Assembly (NCBI GenBank): GCA_963776935.1 | Contig: CAVZOP010000006.1 | Span: forward strand, 310,001-374,000 | Direction: 5' to 3' | DNA: 64,000 nt | DNA from: JALOLG01 sp963776935 | GTDB lineage: Bacteria > Actinomycetota > Acidimicrobiia > Acidimicrobiales > Ilumatobacteraceae | Translations under genes and position numbers: made by a program | The notes under the pieces: generated by a model | What the model was told of the DNA's origin: nothing | Databases searched by the model: none | Seen by the model: only the letters and a program-made list of their open reading frames with translations | Part shown: positions 41,471 through 51,434 of the stretch, in pieces | Layout: every line of letters starts with the position of its first letter | How positions within the stretch are numbered: the stretch's first letter is position 1

Positions 41471-44047
41471 ATGGAGAACGAGCCGATGGAGACCGAGCAG
41501 GAGGGTGCGGCTCTCGATCCCGCCGCCTCCAGCCAACCGGTCTCGGATCGGGTCCCGAACGGCGTGGCCACCGTCCGGAGTTCGACTGAATCGAATCTCG
41601 AGCTGCTGGCGGGCCGCAACCACTACCGCCGCGTCGTGCAGGCGCTCAGCGAAGGTGTCCTCGTCCAGGATCGGTCCGGCACGATCCTGAGCGTCAACCA
41701 CGCGGCCGCCGAGATCCTCGGCATGGACGTGACGACGCTGCCCGGGCACAGCACCGCAGGAGTCCCGTGGGACATCGTCGACGAACACGGGGTTGCGGTG
41801 GCGCCCGGGGATCGGCCGGGACGCCGGTGCATCGAGACCGGACAGCCGTCGATCGACGAGGTGTTCGGCTTGCATTCGCCCGGCCACCCAATGAAGTGGA
41901 TCGAGATCGACGCCCGCCCGCTGTTCCTCACGGGTGAGGCCTTGCCGTACGCCGTGGTGTCGACCGTGCGTGACATCACCGCTCGGGTGTTGGCCGAGCG
42001 CGCCGTCGCCGCCGCTGAGCACCGCCATCAGCTGGTGCTCGCCAATGCCGCCGAGGGCTACCACGTCGTCGACACCAACGGGATGGTGCTCGAGGCGAAC
42101 CCTCTGGTCACCGCCGCGTCGGAGCTGGTCGATGGCGGGCGGCTGACCTTCCACCACCTCGACGCCGCCGATCGTCAGACCATGCTCGACGTGTTGGCGA
42201 AGGTGCTCGAACAGCCTGGCGTGACCGTCCACGCCGATGTCAACGTTCGCCAGGCGTCAGGCGAGGACTGCTGGCTCGAGTTCAGCGTCACCAACCACCT
42301 CGACGACCCGGCGGTCGACGGCATCGTCTTCAACCACCGTGACGTCACCGCCCGCCGCGCCGCCGAGTACTCGATCCGCTTCCAGGCCGACCTGCTCGAC
42401 GCCGCCGGTCAGGCCATCATCGGCACCGACCGCCGCGGACGGATCATGTTCTGGAACAAGGCGGCGACGCGAATCTACGGGTTCACCCGCGACGAGGTCG
42501 TCGGTCGCTTCGTCCCGCACGTCGTCCCGCCGGTCGACAGTGACGCCCAGATGGTCGAGCTGACCGCCTGCCTCGCCCGTGGCGACACGTGGTCGGGTGA
42601 CCTGTGGATCCGCTGCAAGGATCGCACGCTGGTCCAGGTGTTCATGACCACGACCCCCGTTCGCGATGCGGCCGGCGAGTTCCTCGCCGTTGTCGGTGTG
42701 TCGACCGACATCACCGAACGCAAGCTGGCCGAGAGCGAGCTCGCCCGGCTGGCGTTGCACGACCCGCTGACCGATCTCCCGAACCGGCTGCTCCTCGTCA
42801 ACCGGCTCGACGAGCTCCTGGTCCGGCGCGAATTGCACGGCGACGCGGTCGTCGTGCTCTTCATCGACCTCGACCGGTTCAAGGTCATCAACGACGGGAT
42901 CGGGCATCAGACCGGTGACGAGGTGCTCCGGGCCGCCGCCCAACGTCTCGCCGCGGCGTTCCCCGACGAGTTCATCGCTCGCTTCGGCGGAGACGAGTTC
43001 GTCCTCGTGCATTCGGCGCCGACCTGGATCGACACCGACGTGCTGGCGGCTCGCGTCCACGCCGTGTTCGAACGACCCATCGCCGTCAACGGCTACGAGC
43101 TGTTCCTGACGGCGAGCGTCGGCGTTTCCCACGCCACGGATCACGACACGAGCGAGACCCTCCTCCGCGATGCCGACTCGGCCATGTACGAGGCCAAGGA
43201 TGGCGGACGGTCACGGACCACGGTGTTCGACGAGACGTTGCGCGAGCGGGCCACGCGTCGCCTCGACTGGGAGAACTCGCTGCGCCACGCACTCGATCGG
43301 ACCGAGTTCCGGCTCGTGTACCAGCCCGTCGTCGCATTGTCCGACGGCGCGCCGGTCGGCTTCGAGGCGCTGCTGCGATGGGACCATCCGACGCTCGGCG
43401 CCGTCAGCCCGGCGGACTTCATCCCTGTCGCCGAGGACACCGGGAGCATCGTCGAGATCGGCGCCTGGGTCATCGCCGAGGCCGTGGGCCAGCTCGGGAC
43501 GTGGGACCGCGAGCTCGGCATCGACGACCTGTGGATGACCGTGAACGTGTCGACCCGACAGCTGGCGACGCCGTCGCTCGTCGGGATCATCCAGGCGGCG
43601 CTGACCGAAGCGGGCATCGAGCCGGGCCGTCTCCACCTCGAGATCACCGAGACGGCATTGATCCTCGACGACGACCGGTCGCTCAAGACGCTGCAAGCGC
43701 TGCGCGACATGGGGGTCAGATTGGCGATCGACGACTTCGGCACCGGCTACTCGTCGCTCACGTATCTCAAGCAGCTCCCGATCGACGTGCTCAAGATCGA
43801 TCGGTCCTTCGTCGACGGGCTCGGCACCGACCCCAACGACACGTCGATCGTGCGCATGATCTTGAGCCTCGCGTCGGCACTCGACCTCACCGCGATCGCC
43901 GAAGGTGTCGAGACCCAGCTCCAGCTCGATGCCCTCTGCGAGTACGGATGTGAGCTCGGCCAGGGGTATCTCTGGAGTCCGGGACTGCCGGCCGACGAGC
44001 TGGTGGCGTGGCTCGATCGCACGGCCGCCTACGCCCGCAACCGATGA
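41471..44047 (+). CDS. PAS-GGDEF-EAL cyclic-di-GMP signalling protein
   Basis: About 858 aa. Three PAS domains: VVQALSEGVLVQDRSGTIL (about 52), LVLANAAEGYHVVDTNGMVL (about 190), and LLDAAGQAIIGTDRRGRIMFWN with VGVSTDITERKLAESELARL. GGDEF (about 420-590) has intact RFGGDEF near 505. EAL (about 600-850) has FEALLRW near 631 and DDFGTGYSS near 754. Both active-site motifs are intact, so synthesis and hydrolysis of c-di-GMP are possible. Soluble; no membrane segment. Start at 41471; GTG 41417 is an alternative. Confidence 0.92.
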   Translation: MENEPMETEQEGAALDPAASSQPVSDRVPNGVATVRSSTESNLELLAGRNHYRRVVQALSEGVLVQDRSGTILSVNHAAAEILGMDVTTLPGHSTAGVPWDIVDEHGVAVAPGDRPGRRCIETGQPSIDEVFGLHSPGHPMKWIEIDARPLFLTGEALPYAVVSTVRDITARVLAERAVAAAEHRHQLVLANAAEGYHVVDTNGMVLEANPLVTAASELVDGGRLTFHHLDAADRQTMLDVLAKVLEQPGVTVHADVNVRQASGEDCWLEFSVTNHLDDPAVDGIVFNHRDVTARRAAEYSIRFQADLLDAAGQAIIGTDRRGRIMFWNKAATRIYGFTRDEVVGRFVPHVVPPVDSDAQMVELTACLARGDTWSGDLWIRCKDRTLVQVFMTTTPVRDAAGEFLAVVGVSTDITERKLAESELARLALHDPLTDLPNRLLLVNRLDELLVRRELHGDAVVVLFIDLDRFKVINDGIGHQTGDEVLRAAAQRLAAAFPDEFIARFGGDEFVLVHSAPTWIDTDVLAARVHAVFERPIAVNGYELFLTASVGVSHATDHDTSETLLRDADSAMYEAKDGGRSRTTVFDETLRERATRRLDWENSLRHALDRTEFRLVYQPVVALSDGAPVGFEALLRWDHPTLGAVSPADFIPVAEDTGSIVEIGAWVIAEAVGQLGTWDRELGIDDLWMTVNVSTRQLATPSLVGIIQAALTEAGIEPGRLHLEITETALILDDDRSLKTLQALRDMGVRLAIDDFGTGYSSLTYLKQLPIDVLKIDRSFVDGLGTDPNDTSIVRMILSLASALDLTAIAEGVETQLQLDALCEYGCELGQGYLWSPGLPADELVAWLDRTAAYARNR

Positions 44048-44054
44048 TGGGGAC

Positions 44055-45281
44055 TTGACCAGCAGCACGGGGCGCTACGACGTGATCGTCGTCGGTGGTG
44101 GCATCGTCGGTCTGGCGACCGCGTTCGCATTGCACCGCGCCGACTCCAAGCGCCGGCTCGCCGTCGTCGAGCGGGAAGCCGCGCTCGGGACGCACCAGTC
44201 CGGCAACAACTCCAACGTCATCCACTCCGGGCTGTACTACGCGCCCGGCAGCCTCAAGGCCAAGCTCGCCGTGCAGGGCAACCGAGAGACGGTCGCGTTC
44301 TGCCGCGCCCACGATCTTCCGTACGAGGTGTGCGGCAAGGTCGTGGTCGCCACGTCGACCGGTGAGCTGCCGCGGATGGCGGAGCTCGCACGCCGCGGCC
44401 GCCTCAACGGTGTCGAGGTCGAGGAGCTCACGCTCACCGAGCTCGCCCGGTACGAGCCGAACGTACGGGCGATTGCCGCCCTCCACGTGCCGTCGACCGG
44501 TATCTGCGACTTCCGTCTCGTCACCGAGCAGCTGGGGAGCTTGCTCGCCGACGCCGGCGTCGACATCCACACCGACCACCCGGTGGACTCTGTCGCCCGG
44601 CGTGGTGACGACGTGGTCGTCCGTGGACCATGGGGCGAGATGCTGGCAGGGCGGGCGGTGGCGTGCGCCGGGCTGCGCTGCGACGAACTGGCGAGATCCT
44701 CGGGCGCCGATCCGCAGGTCCGCATCGTCCCGTTCCGGGGCGAGTACTCGAACGTGCGTGAACCGGCCGCCGGCCTCGTTCGCGGTCTCGTCTATCCGGT
44801 CCCCGACCCGGCGTTCCCGTTCCTCGGCGTGCACGCGACCCGCGGGATCGACGGCCACGTCCATGTCGGCCCGAACGCCGTGCTGGCGCTGGCGCGCGAG
44901 GGGTACTCGTGGCGCATCGTGAAGCCGCGTGAGCTGGCTCGCACGCTCGCCTACCCGGGCCTCCTCCGCCTGGCGCGCAAGCACTGGCGGTACGGGCTCG
45001 GCGAGGTCCACCGATCGTTGTCACGAACGGCGATGGTGAAGCAGCTGCAGCGGATGTTCCCGGACATCCGCGCGACCGACCTCGAACGGGCGGGAGCCGG
45101 CGTCCGCGCCCAGGCCGTGCGCCGCGATGGCGGGCTGGTCGACGACTTCTTGTTCGTGCAGAACGATCCGGCGATCCTGCACGTGCTGAACGCGCCGTCG
45201 CCGGCGGCCACCGCGGCCTTGCCGATCGGGGTCGAGATCGTGCGCCGCCTGACCGGCGAACACGTCCCACCGTTCGAATAG
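44055..45281 (+). CDS. lhgO: L-2-hydroxyglutarate oxidase
   Basis: 408 aa from TTG 44055 with GATGGGGA upstream; no ATG is available in frame near the start. FAD motif VIVVGGGIVGLATAFALHR; LhgO signature GTHQSGNNSNVIHSGLYYAPGS; FRGEYSNVREPAAGLV; FPFLGVHATRGIDG; GPNAVLALAREGY. These identify the FAD-linked L-2-hydroxyglutarate dehydrogenase/oxidase that repairs a promiscuous metabolite. Followed by a MarR remnant and gpsA on the other strand. Confidence 0.92.
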   Translation: MTSSTGRYDVIVVGGGIVGLATAFALHRADSKRRLAVVEREAALGTHQSGNNSNVIHSGLYYAPGSLKAKLAVQGNRETVAFCRAHDLPYEVCGKVVVATSTGELPRMAELARRGRLNGVEVEELTLTELARYEPNVRAIAALHVPSTGICDFRLVTEQLGSLLADAGVDIHTDHPVDSVARRGDDVVVRGPWGEMLAGRAVACAGLRCDELARSSGADPQVRIVPFRGEYSNVREPAAGLVRGLVYPVPDPAFPFLGVHATRGIDGHVHVGPNAVLALAREGYSWRIVKPRELARTLAYPGLLRLARKHWRYGLGEVHRSLSRTAMVKQLQRMFPDIRATDLERAGAGVRAQAVRRDGGLVDDFLFVQNDPAILHVLNAPSPAATAALPIGVEIVRRLTGEHVPPFE

Positions 45282-45302
45282 GCCGAACGGTCTTCGACCG
45301 GC

Positions 45303-45452
45303 CCGACCTTCAAACGGGTGCTCGACCGGGCGGTCACCGCCCACGTCGCCAACGAGCATCGTCTCCTGTCGGCACTCGACGAGCGTGATGCGCGCGCCCT
45401 CGATCGCGTCAGCCGCAAACTGCTGGCGTCGCTCGAGCCGTCCGGCGACTGA
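45303..45452 (+). pseudogene. remnant of MarR-family regulator, C-terminal end
   Basis: FKRVLDRAVTAHVANEHRLL then ALDRVSRKLLASLEPSGD fits the C-terminal dimerisation helices of MarR proteins. No start or wHTH lies upstream: the frame runs into lhgO. The fragment ends in TGA one base before the gpsA stop on the opposite strand. It looks like a truncated fossil gene. Confidence 0.5.
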
Positions 45453-46445
45453 TCAGCCGGGCTCGGCTTCGTGCCCGGCCGGGCGACGCAGGCCGCGGTA
45501 GGCGTGCCCGGCGTCCATCTCGCCCGTCACGACGCGATAGATCGCGTCGTGCACCGGCAGGTCGAGCTCGTACCGCTCGGCCAGGTCGTGCGCCGTCACG
45601 GCGGTCTTGAGGCCCTCGGCCACCATGTTCATCTCGGACGTGATGTCGGCGAGCGAGCGCCCGGCACCGAGCTGCTCGCCGACCGTGCGGTTGCGGCTGT
45701 GCGGGCTGATGCACGTCGTGACGAGGTCGCCCATCCCGGCCAGCCCGGCGAACGTCACCGCCTCGCCGCCCATCGCCACGCCGAGCCGGGTGAGCTCGGC
45801 CAGGCCTCGCGTCATCACCATCGAGCGGGTGTTGTCGCCGACGCCGAGTCCCTGGGCGATTCCACAGGCGATCGCCACGACGTTCTTCAACGCGCCGCCC
45901 AGCTCGCAGCCCACGACGTCGTGGTTCGTGTAGATGCGGAACACACCGCGACGCATCACGTGTTGGAGGGCGCGCGCCACGGCGAGGTCGGGCGTCGCGA
46001 TCACACTTGCCGCGGCCTGGCCGCTCATGATCTCGCGGGCGATGTTGGGTCCGGTCAGGGCGGCCGCCGGATGGCCCGGGATCACCTCGGCGATGACCTG
46101 CGTCATGCGCAGCAGCGACCCCTGTTCGAGGCCCTTGGCGAGGCTGACCACCGGGATCCATGGATGGATCCAGGTCCGCGCCTGCTCGAGCGTCGTGCGG
46201 AACGCCGTGGTCGGGACGCCGACGATCAGCAGCTCGGCCTGGGCGACGGCCTTCTCGAGGTCGGCCGTCGCCAGCAGGTTCTCCGGGAGCTGGAAGCCCG
46301 GCAGGTACGCCGAGTTGGTGTGCTCGCGCTCGATCTCCTCGGCCGTGTCGGGGTTGCGCGCCCACAGCATCGTCTGGTGGCGGCTGGCCAGCAACGTCGC
46401 CACCGTCGTCCCCCACGACCCCGCTCCCAACACCGTCACCTGCAC
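45453..46445 (-). CDS. gpsA: glycerol-3-phosphate dehydrogenase [NAD(P)+]
   Basis: 330 aa from GTG 46445. N-terminal NAD motif VTVLGAGSWGTTVATLLA; VSLAKGLEQGSLLRMTQVI; LTGPNIAREIM; catalytic Lys in GGALKNVVAIACGIAQGLG; and MGDLVTTCISPHSRNRTVGEQLG. Reduces DHAP to sn-glycerol-3-phosphate for phospholipid synthesis. Downstream of the metallophosphoesterase on the same strand, with repeat D in the 102-bp gap. Confidence 0.95.
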   Translation of the reverse strand: MQVTVLGAGSWGTTVATLLASRHQTMLWARNPDTAEEIEREHTNSAYLPGFQLPENLLATADLEKAVAQAELLIVGVPTTAFRTTLEQARTWIHPWIPVVSLAKGLEQGSLLRMTQVIAEVIPGHPAAALTGPNIAREIMSGQAAASVIATPDLAVARALQHVMRRGVFRIYTNHDVVGCELGGALKNVVAIACGIAQGLGVGDNTRSMVMTRGLAELTRLGVAMGGEAVTFAGLAGMGDLVTTCISPHSRNRTVGEQLGAGRSLADITSEMNMVAEGLKTAVTAHDLAERYELDLPVHDAIYRVVTGEMDAGHAYRGLRRPAGHEAEPG

Positions 46446-46478
46446 GCCCGCCAGGCTACGCGACAGCCCAACCACCCC

Positions 46479-46527
46479 GTTCTGTCTGCTTCAGACTGCC
46501 CGTGGGCTCATCTGAGGCAGACAGAAC
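46479..46527. repeat. 49-bp palindromic element, copy D
   Basis: GTTCTGTCTGCTTCAGA and TCTGAGGCAGACAGAAC (46511-46527) form 17-bp arms with one mismatch (T/G). Core sequence is the exact reverse complement of copy A; differs from copy E by one loop base. Lies between two co-directional minus-strand genes. Confidence 0.87.
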
Positions 46528-46547
46528 GGGTGGTGTGGGGCTGATGG

Positions 46548-48329
46548 CTACTCGGGCGGGTCGAAGGAGGTTTGGTCGATCAGGCGGACGTTGACGGTCT
46601 CGCCGGCGCCGGGCTTGAGGTAGGAGGACTCGGCGTCGGGGTTGTCGGGGTCGAGATCCCAGTTCCTGACGACCCGGTCGATCCCGAGTGCGTAGACGGT
46701 GAGTCGTCCATCGGGCTCGATGTGCACGCGGAGGAAGTTCTTGTAGTTCTCCTCGCGGATGGCCGAGAACACCTCGTTCTGGTGGCACCCCAGCAGGGTC
46801 AGGGCGAGCAACAGGTACAGGCCGATGGCGACGGACCCACAGATCGCCCCCACGACGGCGATGAACACGACGACGAGCGTGACGTACGCGAACCCGTCGG
46901 CGAATTCGAAGATGCGAGTCGCGACCCACGCCACGGTTGCCGCCGTGGCGATGTGGAGGACGGTGTGGAACGACCCCATCGCCAGCTTGGCGCCGAGTTT
47001 GGCCCACCGCGCCCGAATCGACGCCGGTGGTTTGGCGAAGCCGGTCAACAGGCCGAACAAGGTGAGCACGACGACGAGCGTCAACGGGTTCCGCAGCCGT
47101 CCGAGTGCCAGCTCGAACCACGTCCACCCGGTGGCGGCGGCCTCGAAGTCCGATGACCCCGTCTGGAAACTGCGCAGCCCGAACTGGTTGGCCATGAACA
47201 GCAACACCTGCAGGATTCCAGGGACCCACATGAACGACGGGTTCCTGAACGGCAGCGCCAGCACCTTCCAACCGAGCCGGCGCGACGTCGCCGCATCCGG
47301 GTAGCACCGTTTCAGCTCGTGCCTCGAGAGATCGCCGTCGGGCGCGGTCGGGACGGCCACCTCCTTCTCCAACGTGTGGGTCGCCGACAGGAACGCCCCG
47401 CCGCCACCGGCGGTGATCTTCTCGCGCCCGGTGTCGGACCGGTAACGGGCGTAGTGGTGCGAGTCGCCCGAGATCATCAGCACCGCCTCGCAACGGTTGG
47501 GCACCAGATTGCGCTCGACGTAGGCGAGGTTGCGGTAGGCGTCAGGCTCGTGGCCTTCGGCCCAACTCGGCTTGGCGGTGCACAGGATCAGCCGATCGCC
47601 GGCCTTGATCTCCGTGCCGACGTCGCGGAAGTAGCGGATCTGTGCCGAGTCGAGATAGGCATCGGATTGGATGTCGATCCCCCAGAGCCACCAGCGCCCG
47701 GGGAGCGCGGCCGCGAAGTAGCTGCGGGTCTGCACGCTCTGGCGGCCACCGATCCACGCTTGCTGCCCGAACACGCGCATGAACCCGGTGAGCCCGTCGT
47801 ACCAGTCGTGGTTGCCGGGGATCGCCAGCAGTCGCGGGTGCGCGTCACCGGCGGGCGACGCCGGCGGGTCGGTCCAGGGGAGCGCCGCCTTGTACGGGCC
47901 GACGAACCGGTCCTGGTAGTCGTCGATCCGGGCGACCGGATACACCTCGTCGCCGCCGAAGATCACGAGCCGGCCGCGCGGCAGCGTGAGCTGCTCGGGC
48001 ACCGGCGCCGCGTCCGCGGCGCTGGCGGGCACCGTGAGCTCGCGTTGCGAGACCGCCCACGCGACGGTGTACGTGGCGTTGAAGCCATCACCGCTGTCGG
48101 CGACGAAATCGAACCAGATCTCGCCGTCGGCGCGCGCGTCGAGTGTCAGCCCGGCCGAGAACGCGGACTGGAGCTCGCGCTTGTCGAGGTAATCGCCGAA
48201 GGCACCGGCGAGCACGACCTTGATCCCGGAGCGCGCGAGCACACTCGGGCTGAACCAGCGAACCGCGGGACGCTGCTCGAACTGCAGCTGATCGAGCGAG
48301 GTCGGGCGAGCGTCGGGCTTGTACTCCAT
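46548..48329 (-). CDS. membrane metallophosphoesterase (calcineurin-like)
   Basis: 593 aa. Metallophosphatase motifs: VIFGGDEVYPVA (GDxx), LLAIPGNHDWYDG (GNHD), ILCTAKPSWAEGHE and MISGDSHHYARY (GDxHH). These supply the dinuclear metal site. The C-terminal half has about five membrane helices (LLFMANQFGL, LTLVVVLTLFGLL, ATAATVAWVATRI, YVTLVVVFIAVVGAI, LYLLLALTLLGC). Cytoplasmic side phosphoesterase anchored in the membrane; substrate unknown. A small membrane protein gene is just upstream. Confidence 0.85.
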   Translation of the reverse strand: MEYKPDARPTSLDQLQFEQRPAVRWFSPSVLARSGIKVVLAGAFGDYLDKRELQSAFSAGLTLDARADGEIWFDFVADSGDGFNATYTVAWAVSQRELTVPASAADAAPVPEQLTLPRGRLVIFGGDEVYPVARIDDYQDRFVGPYKAALPWTDPPASPAGDAHPRLLAIPGNHDWYDGLTGFMRVFGQQAWIGGRQSVQTRSYFAAALPGRWWLWGIDIQSDAYLDSAQIRYFRDVGTEIKAGDRLILCTAKPSWAEGHEPDAYRNLAYVERNLVPNRCEAVLMISGDSHHYARYRSDTGREKITAGGGGAFLSATHTLEKEVAVPTAPDGDLSRHELKRCYPDAATSRRLGWKVLALPFRNPSFMWVPGILQVLLFMANQFGLRSFQTGSSDFEAAATGWTWFELALGRLRNPLTLVVVLTLFGLLTGFAKPPASIRARWAKLGAKLAMGSFHTVLHIATAATVAWVATRIFEFADGFAYVTLVVVFIAVVGAICGSVAIGLYLLLALTLLGCHQNEVFSAIREENYKNFLRVHIEPDGRLTVYALGIDRVVRNWDLDPDNPDAESSYLKPGAGETVNVRLIDQTSFDPPE

Positions 48330-48341
48330 CTGACGAGCGAG

Positions 48342-48824
48342 CTATACCGCGTCGGGGAAGTCGCCCTTGGCGATGATGTACCACACGGTCGCGGCCCACA
48401 TGATGGTGACCGTGATCCAGCGGATGTTGTTCAGCATCATCCACTTCTTCAGCAAAGGAACAAGCGTCATCGTGTCCGGGACGCCGGCCTTTATCGTGCG
48501 GTTGACCGGGATGATGTGGATCCAACCGACATATGTGCTGACGGCGATTCCGGCGAATGCGATCAGCGTCGCCACGAACGTTTGACCGTCACCCCATTCG
48601 GTGATCACCATCACGATGCCCGAGAAGAACATGATCGGTACGACGACGAGAAAGAACCGCGTCGCTGCCGACGTGGGGACGATGAAATGGTCCTGGACGT
48701 TGTCGACGGTCATCGACGCCCAACTGGGATAGAAGAAGAAGCGCAATGACCACATCACACCGCAGTAGATCGTTGCACCGAACAGGAAGTAGACCACATT
48801 GATGGTCAACAGCGTTTCGCGCAT
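48342..48824 (-). CDS. 160-aa four-helix membrane protein (DUF1772-like)
   Basis: Starts at ATG 48824 with a strong GAGGAGGT site. Four hydrophobic segments: VVYFLFGATIYCGVMWSLRF, FFLVVVPIMFFSGIVMVITE, LIAFAGIAVSTYVGWI and WITVTIMWAATVWYII. Resembles DUF1772-type integral membrane proteins, though weakly. The gene looks less GC-rich than its neighbours, hinting at separate origin. It precedes the metallophosphoesterase by 12 bp and may be cotranscribed. Confidence 0.75.
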   Translation of the reverse strand: MRETLLTINVVYFLFGATIYCGVMWSLRFFFYPSWASMTVDNVQDHFIVPTSAATRFFLVVVPIMFFSGIVMVITEWGDGQTFVATLIAFAGIAVSTYVGWIHIIPVNRTIKAGVPDTMTLVPLLKKWMMLNNIRWITVTIMWAATVWYIIAKGDFPDAV

Positions 48825-49005
48825 GGAATGACCTCCTCGGGGTCGAGCAGAGCGTAGCTCTCCGCTCCGTTCACGATTCCGCTCATTGAGCCCGCCACAA
48901 CTCGGCAGCCTCACGGGCCCGTTCTGGCAGGAACTACAGTTCGTCGATGCTCGGTCGGGACAGCGACGGAGCACTCGACACCGTGATGGGCCGGAGGTGA
49001 CGATC

Positions 49006-50761
49006 GTGTCGCAGACCGAGAATCGTCGTGCACGCAGCGGCACGCAGACGCGGTCGCAACCCGGTCCGCTCTTCATGGGTGACTTCGACGACGACGACTT
49101 CGACGTGGTGGTCATCGGGTCGGGCTTCGGTGGGTCCGTGTCGGCGTACGAGCTGGCGTCACGAGGTCTTCGCGTGTGCCTGCTCGAACGGGGCAAGGCG
49201 TTCCCGCCGGGCTCGTTCGCCCGCACACCGTCGGAGATGGCCCACAACCTGTGGGACCCGAGCGAAGGCCTCCACGGCATGTTCAACGTGTGGTCGTTCA
49301 AGGGGATCGACGCGCTGACGGCGAGTGGGCTCGGAGGCGGGTCGCTGATCTACGCCAACGTCCTGTTGCGCAAGGATCCCAGCTGGTTCGTGCAGCACCA
49401 TCCGTACCGCAAGGACGTGACCGAGAAGTGGCCGATCTGCTACGAGGATCTCGAACCGCACTACAGCCGCGATCGAGAAGTTCCTCGACGTGCAGACGTT
49501 CCCGGACGCCGCCGACATCCCGAAAGCGGCCGCGATGCGGGACGCGGCGCGCCAGATCGGAATGGCTGACGCGTTCCACAAGGCACCCTTGGCCGTGCGC
49601 TTCGTCGGTCCGGGTGGCACGTTCAACCCGGGTGAGCCGCTCGAGAGCACCGAGTACCCGAACATCTTCGGTGCCGGCGGGAAGGCACGCCGGACGTGCC
49701 GGCTCTGCGGCGAGTGCGACGTCGGGTGCAACGACGGCGCCAAGAACACGCTCGATCACACGTACGTGTCGGCCGCCGCCCACCTCGGTGCGGTGATCTC
49801 GATCCGGTCGGAGGTGACCGCGCTGCGCCGCGGCGCCGGCGGTTTCGAGGTCGAGTTCATCGTGCACGATCCCGAACGGGAAGGGCACAAGACCGACACC
49901 GACGCGTTGTGGCCGCGTGTTCTGCGGACGCGTCGTGTCGTCGTCGCCGCCGGTGCGATCGGCTCGACCTATCTCCTTCTCCGCAACCGAGCGTCACTCG
50001 GCATCTCGACGCCCGCTCTCGGCACCCGGTTCTGCGGCAACGGGGACCTCCTCGGTTTCATCCTCAAGTCCGAGCGCGACGGGGCGCCCTTTCCGCTCGA
50101 GGGTTCGAAGGGTCCCGTCATCTCGTCGTACATCCGCTGGCCGGACAACGTCGACACGAGCAAGCCCGAGGATTTCGGGATGTACCTCGAGGACGCCGGC
50201 TTCCCGACGTTCATGCAGTGGTTGGTCGAGGCGACGCAGTTGAGCGCGACCGTGAAGCGCACTGCGATCTTCACGTACGCCCGCCTCAAGGAACGCTTCA
50301 CCGGACAGCGCAAGTCGCTTCTCTCCGGCGAGCTCTCGCGGCTGCTCGGTGAGGGTGTGCTGTCCAAATCGTCGCTGCCGCTCCTGGCGATGGGCCGCGA
50401 CGTCCCCGACGGCCGTCTCTACCTGAACGACGGGAACTCAAAATGGATGGACAGCACGTGGACGACGAAGACATCGTTGCGCTACTTCGATCACGTGCAG
50501 TCCCAGATGAGAAAGGTCAGCGATGCGCTTCGCGGACACATGGAGGTGAACCCGCACTACCTCCTCAATCGTGTGATCACGGTCCACTCACTGGGCGGCT
50601 GTCCGATGAGCGACGACCCGGACCAGGGGGTGGTCGACAAGTTCGGACAGGTGCACGGCGTGCCGGGCTTGTACGTCGCCGACGGTGCGGTGATGCCGGG
50701 ACCCGTGGGCGCGAATCCGTCGCTCACGATCGCCGCGTTCGCCGCGCTGGATGTGCGATGA
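49006..50761 (+). CDS. GMC oxidoreductase (cholesterol-oxidase-like, frameshifted)
   Basis: Start GTG 49006 with GGAGG 8 bases upstream. FAD motif FDVVVIGSGFGGSVSAYELAS, ASGLGGGSLIYANVLLRKDPSW. A +1 shift near 49467 splits HYS and AIEKFLDVQTFPD; the second frame continues CRLCGECDVGCNDGAKNTLDH, VVVAAGAIGSTYLLLRNR and the GMC end HSLGGCPMSDDPDQGVVD with GANPSLTIAAFAAL. Corrected length about 584 aa. Family oxidises steroid or sterol alcohols; the Cys-rich CxxCxxC segment is typical of this cholesterol-oxidase-like subgroup. First of six plus-strand genes. Confidence 0.85.
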
Positions 50762-50785
50762 GATGCACGTGGAGAAGGTTCCGGC

Positions 50786-51416
50786 ATGAAGAAGCCGGCG
50801 ACTGTCCGTTTCACGGAGGAGATGCACGGCGCCGTCGGCTTCGGGGCCGCCACCCATCGGGAGGGGTGGGAGCTGGGCGTCGCGTCCACCTGCCCGTTCA
50901 TGTTCCACCTGACGATCTCGGTCGCCGACCTCGACCGGTTCGCGGATGATCCCGATCACACCGCTCCGGCGATCGGTTGGGTCAGGTGTCCGCCGCTGTC
51001 GGCCGACGAACATGCCGGTCGAACGCGGTGAGTTCAACCTGTTCGCACCCGGGTTCGCCGACGGCAGGCTGACGATGCGGTACCGCCTCTGGTTCCGTGA
51101 CGGTGCCGGGAAACCGCTGACGATGAACGGCTTCAAGGACGTCGGCGACGACCCGGGTCTCGACATGTGGAAGGACACCACATCGCTCTTCGTCAATCTG
51201 TTGACCGGCCATGTGGAGGAGGCGCCCCGCGCTGCCGACGGCCGACCGGTCGCCGACGATCCGGCACTGATCCGGGCACGTGGGATCCTGGTGATCCGGA
51301 CCCGTGACTTCGCCCGCCAGCTCACCACGTTCCGCGGCACCGCCGGCGGCGTCACGCGGTTCGGTGGGATGTTCATGACTGCTCTGTGGCGCACCTATCG
51401 CGGTCGCGAGAAGTAG
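50786..51416 (+). CDS. cholesterol-oxidase-associated domain protein (frameshifted)
   Basis: First frame MKKPATVRFTEEMHGAVGFG...FHLTISVADLDRFADDPDHTAPAIGWV; after a +1 shift at about 51000-51010 it continues MPVERGEFNLFAPGFADGRL and MNGFKDVGDDPGLDMWKDTTSLFVN. Corrected length about 209 aa. The domain is found attached to cholesterol oxidases and hydrolases in other actinobacteria and resembles residues 330-420 of the patatin protein in this cluster. Function unknown; perhaps a lipid-binding or partner domain. Confidence 0.7.
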
Positions 51417-51434
51417 CCCGGTCTGGAGGATCCC

